Assembly: GCA_024636855.1 (NCBI GenBank)
Contig: JAGXGG010000105.1
Location: 1-57,315, forward strand
DNA: 57,315 nt
From: Ignavibacteriota bacterium
Lineage (GTDB): Bacteria; Bacteroidota; Ignavibacteria; Kapaibacteriales; UBA2268
Direction: 5' to 3'
The notes beneath the pieces were generated by a model. It did no database searches and was not told where the DNA came from. It worked only from the letters and a program-made list of their open reading frames with translations. Positions 52,282-57,315 of the stretch are shown here, in pieces. Within the stretch, counting starts at the first letter, position 1; the number at the start of each line of letters is the position of its first letter. Position numbers and translations under genes: made by a program.

Positions 52282-54282
52282 TTACTTCTTAGTACCTTTC
52301 AGGGTTACAATAACTGATCTCGAATAGAATCTACCTTCGGGTAATTTGTTGTCATAGATTTCATTTTTAACTTTACCACGACCAATTGCTTTATCACTAC
52401 TCACTTCTAGTGCATTTGCTACTGCTATTGCTCTATCGTAAGATAATTTAACATTGTATTCTTCATCACCTATCATGTCAGAATATCCTTCTATAGATAC
52501 GATTTGTGATTTATCAGTGATTCTTTCTTTCACTAGATTCAGAGTTACCTCTGCTACTGGTGGCAGTTGAGTTATATTGTACCCAAATAGGATTAGATTA
52601 TACTTTTCAATTTTAGCATCGTTGACGAATTTTTGTACAAAACTCATTTCAGATGAATTTTTCTCATTTGTGAGTATCTCACCAGTAAAGCTTTTTTCGG
52701 TGCCAATACTATCTCTTACATTCAATTTGAAGCTTAGTGGGTTTTCCTCTGTTGGTAATTTCCCCAAGTCCTCTATAGGATTCCATTCCAACGATTCTGG
52801 TGGATTACCGATACCTGAGAATGTCTTTTTTACACCTTCATTATTGAATATCTGTATTTCCCAATTAGTTAATGGAAGTTTGGAATCAACTTTTGGTAGC
52901 ATTGTCACTTCTAGATTCTTATCCGTAGAGCTAGTAGTGTCTGACATTAGTTGAGGTTTGAATATAGTCCAATCTTGAGGTACTATTTCAACTCTTCTAT
53001 TCTCAGCTCGCCCATATTCATTGTCAGTTTTTGATGGTGTTTCTGGTAGATTCCTAGCTGAAATGGTGAATCTATCGGGGTTCAATTTCCAAACATTCAC
53101 GAAATAATCTCGAACAGTTTCTGCTCTTTTCTGGGATAATTCCTTATTACCTTGCTCTAAATCAAAGTCAGAGTTACAGCCAACTAAATCTATTTTTACA
53201 TTTGGGAATTTTTGGAATCGTTGCCCTAATATATTCAGAATATTGTGATAACCTGAAAGTGAATTATCAAAATTCAACTTGTCGGTCTTGAATACTTCTG
53301 CTTCTTTTTCAGAGATCAAATCATATCTATCTGGGATTTTCGAATCATATTCTTCGAAGAAAACATATCCTAAAATAGCTTCGAATTTCAAATCTTTATC
53401 GTATTTCACAAAAATAGTATCGCTAGAATACTCTTCGTTTAGCTTAACTTGGAAATCAGCCACTATAGCTGAAGTAGCGATAGGTATTATAATCTCTGGT
53501 TCTATTGGTACGACTGGTTCTGGTTCTTTCACAATTGGTTTTTCTTTGATTGAGTATTTGAGCTGTACACCCAAATTCAAAGAACTAACAGTCCATTCGA
53601 CATCAGAAACTACATTTCCAAATCTATGTGTGTAGCTTACAGTAGGAGAGAGGAACATATCATTGTTATTATCTAAAGGTAAATCATAGCTGACACCTAA
53701 TGAGACTAATGGTAATATGCTTGATATATTCTCAAGAGAACCACTTACTTCATTTCTTACTGTTTTTCCATTTTCAAAAGTAATGTCTTGGGGCTGCTTT
53801 AGTGTTTCTTTTTGTTTGATATCCGCTGAAAGTAGATAATTGAACCCAACTCCTACAAATCCATTCAAGTTTTCAATTATGTTAGCAGTTATAGTTGGTT
53901 CAAATAGAATTGAAGGAAGTGCAACATCTATTTCATGAAGGAAAACACCGTTTCTTGGCTCGTTATCTGGGCCTGGGACTATTTTATTTTCAGTCTGCGA
54001 AATCAAGGCTGAAAGATCACTATACCCTAATTTGACACCTATTTGCAAATCCGAATTGATGTTATAATTAGCCAAAAACCCAAAATTCATACCTAATCCG
54101 TCGCCAGATTCATAGTTTGTACCACAACAAGGAAAATTAGGTAGTGATTGGAACGAAGTCGAATATTGATTTATTCCCATTCCACCATAAATTCCTATAT
54201 CACCTATCTGATCAATCTTGCCTTGAGACATCAGAAAGATAGGTAATAGGAAGGCTATTAATACTATTATAATTTTTTTCAT
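52282..54282 (-). CDS. OmpA family outer-membrane protein with two OmpA-like C-domains
   Basis: The 666-residue protein has a signal peptide (MKKIIIVLIAFLLPIFLMSQ) and an N-terminal outer-membrane barrel (about 25-260; GIYGGMGINQYSTSF, GVKLGYSDLSALI, VGVGFNYLLSADI, LGVSYDLPLDNNNDMFL). A Pro/Glu hinge (PEPVVPIEPEIIIP) follows. It then has an OmpA-like peptidoglycan-binding domain (KIDLVGCNSDFDLEQGNKEL, SQKRAETVRDYFVNVWKL, NRRVEIVP) and a second, more divergent copy at the end (QIVSIEGYSDMIGDEEYNVKL, SYDRAIAVANALEV, RSVIVTL). The OmpA domain anchors the outer membrane to peptidoglycan. The gene follows the T9SS gene directly (TAG-T-ATG), in a three-gene operon with the repeat protein. Confidence 0.88.
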   Translation of the reverse strand: MKKIIIVLIAFLLPIFLMSQGKIDQIGDIGIYGGMGINQYSTSFQSLPNFPCCGTNYESGDGLGMNFGFLANYNINSDLQIGVKLGYSDLSALISQTENKIVPGPDNEPRNGVFLHEIDVALPSILFEPTITANIIENLNGFVGVGFNYLLSADIKQKETLKQPQDITFENGKTVRNEVSGSLENISSILPLVSLGVSYDLPLDNNNDMFLSPTVSYTHRFGNVVSDVEWTVSSLNLGVQLKYSIKEKPIVKEPEPVVPIEPEIIIPIATSAIVADFQVKLNEEYSSDTIFVKYDKDLKFEAILGYVFFEEYDSKIPDRYDLISEKEAEVFKTDKLNFDNSLSGYHNILNILGQRFQKFPNVKIDLVGCNSDFDLEQGNKELSQKRAETVRDYFVNVWKLNPDRFTISARNLPETPSKTDNEYGRAENRRVEIVPQDWTIFKPQLMSDTTSSTDKNLEVTMLPKVDSKLPLTNWEIQIFNNEGVKKTFSGIGNPPESLEWNPIEDLGKLPTEENPLSFKLNVRDSIGTEKSFTGEILTNEKNSSEMSFVQKFVNDAKIEKYNLILFGYNITQLPPVAEVTLNLVKERITDKSQIVSIEGYSDMIGDEEYNVKLSYDRAIAVANALEVSSDKAIGRGKVKNEIYDNKLPEGRFYSRSVIVTLKGTKK

Positions 54283-54283
54283 A

Positions 54284-55174
54284 CTATTTCTGTATGGCTA
54301 TTTTCTTTGTAAATATTTCATTTGGCGTAGTTAGTACTATATAGTAAACCCCAGAAGGAATGTTTGATACACTTTTAGTAGTGCTATACAGACCAGACTC
54401 ATTTGATAAATCACTATATCTAGCTACTACTTCACCTTTAGTATCAACTATTTCCATCTTATTAGCACCTGACTCACGAAGTTGGTAATCTATATTAATA
54501 GTACTCATAGCAGGATTTGGGAATGTATTCGTTATACCTGCCTCTACTGAGCGGTATATAAGTCTATAAACTCCATTAACCTCACATACACCTTTCAATT
54601 GGAAAAAGCCATTATTGGTAACTGTAACTATATTTTCTGTCCATTGGAATTCTTCTATAACAAGGTCTGTAGAAACTACTGATCCCAACATTGTTTTGAA
54701 TCTTAGATTGTATAGAACTCCAGTGGAGTCAGAGAAATCGCCAGAAATTTTGATACTACAATCCTCGCTTTGTCCACATTCTGGAGTTCCATCAATTGGG
54801 TAAAGTATAGTAGAGTTGAATCGAATAGTAGCAGTCCATGTATGAGTAGACCCAGAAAACTGTCTTGAATTAACTAACATAAGCGGAACATCTATATCAA
54901 TTCCAGTTTCTGATTCCACTTTAGGTAAAGTGACAACCGCAGTTGCTACAGTGTCATTTATACCTTTGTTAATAGAATACCAGAAACCGAGACTTTTAAT
55001 ATTGTTACCGTCACCAGTAATGCCGATGAAACTTTGTCCTATTGTCGAACGGAGTATGTGATTACCGTCTGTGGTCTTATTACCACCTGAACTAAGTACA
55101 CCTTTCTCTAATTTGGTTTGTGCAAACAAACTAGAAAAGCTAAAAAGTAATATAAGTATAAATATATTTTTCAT
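54284..55174 (-). CDS. Secreted beta-rich protein with T9SS sorting domain
   Basis: I take the start at 55174 (MKNIFILILLFSFSSLFAQ), a proper signal peptide 5 bp after the stop of the upstream gene; an in-frame ATG at 55207 would only add residues overlapping that gene. The 296-residue product has a central, cohesin-like or adhesin-like beta domain (FSGSTHTWTATIRFNSTILY, FKTMLGSVVSTDLVIEEFQW). It ends in a T9SS type A domain (TFPNPAMSTINIDYQL, NIPSGVYYIVLTTPNE). It stands between the 44-residue-repeat protein and an OmpA protein, both adjacent, which suggests a joint surface structure. Confidence 0.82.
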   Translation of the reverse strand: MKNIFILILLFSFSSLFAQTKLEKGVLSSGGNKTTDGNHILRSTIGQSFIGITGDGNNIKSLGFWYSINKGINDTVATAVVTLPKVESETGIDIDVPLMLVNSRQFSGSTHTWTATIRFNSTILYPIDGTPECGQSEDCSIKISGDFSDSTGVLYNLRFKTMLGSVVSTDLVIEEFQWTENIVTVTNNGFFQLKGVCEVNGVYRLIYRSVEAGITNTFPNPAMSTINIDYQLRESGANKMEIVDTKGEVVARYSDLSNESGLYSTTKSVSNIPSGVYYIVLTTPNEIFTKKIAIQK

Positions 55175-55178
55175 AATA

Positions 55179-57315
55179 TTAATCCATGTGGAACCATTGT
55201 CCACCATATCTTATGAAGCTAGCCGCTGTTTTTGAAGCTAATGTATAATTAGATGCCCCAGCTACTGTTATAGTTCCACCTGAGTTGTTGATTACCATTA
55301 CTACAGTCCCGTTCTCATTACTAGGTAGAGCAATAGAACCACCTGGATCTGAGCTATAAACAAAAACTGATTTACCTTTTGTAGTACTAGTTGAGCTAGA
55401 AGACTCAATAGAACCAAAGACTAAAACACCATAATCAGATGAACTAGAACTACCAATTTTAATTCCGTTATCACTATCACTGGTAGATGCAATATACAAT
55501 TTTGTATTTGAAACAGCAGTTTTTCCAATTCCAATGTTTCCATCAAAAGTTTTATTACCTGCGAATGTTTGTGCCGAAGTAGTTACTGCTCCTGATTGAG
55601 AATCGCTGGCATCTCTTACTGTAAAAGGACTAGCTGAAGTACCAGCACCCGTTATGGGAGCAGATACTGTTACCGAGCTACCACTATTAAATGAAGACCA
55701 GTCTTCTTTACTTAGATATCCATCAGTTGTAGCTGTTGCTTTTGGTAGAGTTAGTGTCATATTTGCAGCTCCTACTAAACGATCAGTTCCATTTGACACA
55801 GTAATAGGGCCACTAGAAATAACATTACCTGTAGAGATATCTATTGGATTAGTTGCTGAACCATTTCCTTTTAGAGGTGGATCTACAAAGACACTGTCTA
55901 ATTTTTTCTTGAATGATAGATAATCAACAGAGCTTACATATCCATCTTGAGTTCCGCTAGCTTGTCTTACGTCTATTGGATTAGATGTAGAACCATCACC
56001 AAATACTGGGTCACTCGTAGCAATAGCGCCAACTGTTGCATTATAGAAAGTATTCCAATCATCTTTGCTTAAATATCCATCTGTTGTGCTGTTTGCCTTA
56101 GCCATAGCTAAAGGTGAAGATGTTGTCCCGTCACCAGTTAGTGGTGCCGTTCTAGCTACGGTTGAAAGTTTGTTGTTAAATGTGTTCCAATTTGTTTGAG
56201 AAAGATATCCACTAGAAGATGTACTTGCTTGAGCAATTGCAATATTTACATTTGATGCGCTTACTACGCTATTGTTACCATTAGTAACTGTTATTATACC
56301 ATCACCAGACATGTTGGAAGTTCTAACGGTAAGTGGACTTCCAGAAGTCCCGTTACCATTAAGAGAAGCATCTGAAACTACGTTTGTTAACTTGTTACTA
56401 AATGTATTGAAGTCAGAATTATGTAGATAGCCACTCACACTAGCAGTTGCTCTATCCATTTTAACAGGGTCAGAGGTAGAGCCATCACCAGTAATAGGAG
56501 AGGTTGTTGCTACAGATGAACTGTTATTATTGAATTTAACCCAGTCAGTAGCTGATAGATAACCGTCGGTAGTACTATTTGCTTTTGTTATTCCAAGAGG
56601 AGTCCCACTAGTTCCATCACCTGTTAAAGGACCAGTTTTAGAAACAGTAGATAATTTGTTGTTAAAAGTAGTCCAATCTGTCGAAGCTAAATAACCATTT
56701 GTAAAACTATTAGCTTTTGAGATTGACAATGGTTGGGAGCTAGTACCATTACCAGTTAAAGGTGCAGAGGAACTAACAGTCGTTAGTTTATTATTAAATG
56801 TAATCCAATCTGCAGCTGTCAAATACCCTGTTGTAGAACTAGAAGCTTGATCTAGTTTCAGAGGATTAGAAGCAGTTCCATTTCCTGAAATAGGTGAGTT
56901 AGCAGAAACAAAATTAAGTTTGTTATTAAAAGAATTCCAATCTGAACTTAATAAATAACCACTATTGCTAGCATCAGCTCGAGGTAATCTAACTCTGTCA
57001 GATGTTGTACCAGTACCCAAAAGTGGTGATTGAACCCATGTAGTAGATGTGTTATTGAATTTAAGCCAATCAGCAGAAGTTATATATCCATCTCTAGAAG
57101 CATTCGCACTTTGCAAGTTCAGTGGATTACCACTAGTACCATCACCTTGTATAGGAGAGGTAGCAGAGACTGTCGCTAGTTTATTATTGAAAGTAGTCCA
57201 GTCAGAAGAAGCAAGGTAACCATTAGTAGAAGCATTTGCTTGATTCATTGATAATGGATTACCAGAAGTACCATTGCCTGTAATAGGTGCTGTACTAGTT
57301 ACGTTTGATAATTTA
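55179..57315 (-). CDS. Fibre-like repeat protein, 3' part (5' end outside window)
   Basis: The frame is open to the contig edge, so the 5' end and leader are missing; the Met at 57248 is inside a repeat and is not a real start. The visible 711 residues hold about twelve units of ~44 residues with the core L-T-G-(N/D)-G-T-(S/T)-S-x-P-L, then A-x-x-x-x-x-G-Y-L-S-x-x-D-W-x-x-F-N-N-K. Two units carry an extra ~30-residue insert. The last 137 residues are a different terminal domain (AGNKTFDGNIGIGKTAV ... RYGGQWFHMD). The repeat resembles tail-fibre or adhesin shafts in Bacteroidota. No sorting domain is seen. It heads an operon with the T9SS and OmpA genes. Confidence 0.8.
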   Translation of the reverse strand, partial: KLSNVTSTAPITGNGTSGNPLSMNQANASTNGYLASSDWTTFNNKLATVSATSPIQGDGTSGNPLNLQSANASRDGYITSADWLKFNNTSTTWVQSPLLGTGTTSDRVRLPRADASNSGYLLSSDWNSFNNKLNFVSANSPISGNGTASNPLKLDQASSSTTGYLTAADWITFNNKLTTVSSSAPLTGNGTSSQPLSISKANSFTNGYLASTDWTTFNNKLSTVSKTGPLTGDGTSGTPLGITKANSTTDGYLSATDWVKFNNNSSSVATTSPITGDGSTSDPVKMDRATASVSGYLHNSDFNTFSNKLTNVVSDASLNGNGTSGSPLTVRTSNMSGDGIITVTNGNNSVVSASNVNIAIAQASTSSSGYLSQTNWNTFNNKLSTVARTAPLTGDGTTSSPLAMAKANSTTDGYLSKDDWNTFYNATVGAIATSDPVFGDGSTSNPIDVRQASGTQDGYVSSVDYLSFKKKLDSVFVDPPLKGNGSATNPIDISTGNVISSGPITVSNGTDRLVGAANMTLTLPKATATTDGYLSKEDWSSFNSGSSVTVSAPITGAGTSASPFTVRDASDSQSGAVTTSAQTFAGNKTFDGNIGIGKTAVSNTKLYIASTSDSDNGIKIGSSSSSDYGVLVFGSIESSSSTSTTKGKSVFVYSSDPGGSIALPSNENGTVVMVINNSGGTITVAGASNYTLASKTAASFIRYGGQWFHMD
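55593..57314. repeat. About twelve 132-bp tandem units (44-residue protein repeat)
   Basis: The first full unit begins at 57314 and the next at 57182. Most units are 44 residues (132 bp); one is 43 residues. Units 7 and 10 (counting the edge unit as 0) are longer by ~30 residues. At DNA level the units are diverged, but the codons for GYLS..DW..FNN recur at fixed spacing. The array runs past the window edge. Confidence 0.9.

Noticed and set aside
55175-55207. Upstream ATG at 55207 for the T9SS protein
   Set aside because: It would put 11 polar residues before a normal signal peptide and overlap the repeat gene; the ATG at 55174 gives a proper leader just after the upstream stop.
57246-57248. 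ATG at 57248 as the start of the repeat protein
   Set aside because: It is inside a repeat unit and the frame continues to the contig end with the same repeat.
55593-57314. CRISPR array or other DNA-level regulatory repeat
   Set aside because: Units are 132 bp with no conserved palindromic core or unique spacers, and they keep one open reading frame; it is a protein repeat.

Overview
The window is an AT-rich piece of a Gram-negative chromosome. At least eight proteins look like secreted substrates that end in type IX secretion (T9SS) sorting domains. It also carries OmpA-type and small beta-barrel outer-membrane proteins, lipoproteins, and a flagellar filament cluster. T9SS together with flagella points to the FCB group outside classical Bacteroidia, for example Ignavibacteria- or Kapabacteria-like lineages. 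That placement is inference; there is no rRNA here. Bases 1-19 are the Nextera transposase mosaic end, so the left edge is an assembly or trimming artefact. The right edge cuts a long repeat gene.

Layout. (1) 20-900: the 3' part of a secreted beta-lactamase-fold protein, a terminator and tRNA-Thr(UGU). (2) 968-5883, minus: a tight six-gene housekeeping run (cysS, DUF2520 Rossmann protein, uppP, secreted cyclophilin, engB, gmhA). (3) 6027-12831, minus: four exported proteins, two of which share about 400 residues of Ig, anchor-D and sorting modules, each group separated by clear hairpin terminators. (4) 13131-14928, minus: an ECF sigma factor overlapping an anti-sigma factor whose C-terminus looks like a small outer-membrane barrel; this is the most unusual item in the window. 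(5) 14976-23467: dapB, an alaA-like aminotransferase, a secreted gluzincin protease, a CopD-like membrane protein, uvrC and an SDR. (6) 23592-25017: an exported barrel protein followed by a decayed copy of its 3' end. (7) 25130-32177, minus: a MATE pump, a TPR protein with a Bax-inhibitor-1 protein, and a run of two binding-protein-like genes flanking a secreted lectin. (8) 32394-37213, plus: lipoprotein-murQ, a DUF819 permease and a seven-bladed propeller T9SS protein. (9) 37324-41061, minus: an exported metal-binding HMA protein with a cysteine-rich tail, an S41-like protein that may have lost its nucleophile, and DoxX. (10) 41165-44141, plus: sodium symporter, acetyltransferase, amino-acid racemase. 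(11) 44138-45501, minus: YitT and ssb. (12) 45626-49443, minus: fliC, fliS, fliD, flaG, a FlgN/FliT-like chaperone candidate and a FlgM-like anti-sigma-28, with a near-consensus sigma-28 promoter ahead of fliC. (13) 49566-57315: a lipoprotein, cystathionine beta-synthase, a YjdM-type zinc-ribbon protein, and a three-gene surface operon (44-residue-repeat fibre-like protein, T9SS protein, double OmpA-domain protein).

The shared theme is envelope and surface biology: undecaprenyl phosphate recycling, heptose synthesis, peptidoglycan recycling, envelope stress sensing, and many secreted adhesin-like or enzyme-like proteins. No CRISPR array, insertion sequence, phage integrase or rRNA was seen.
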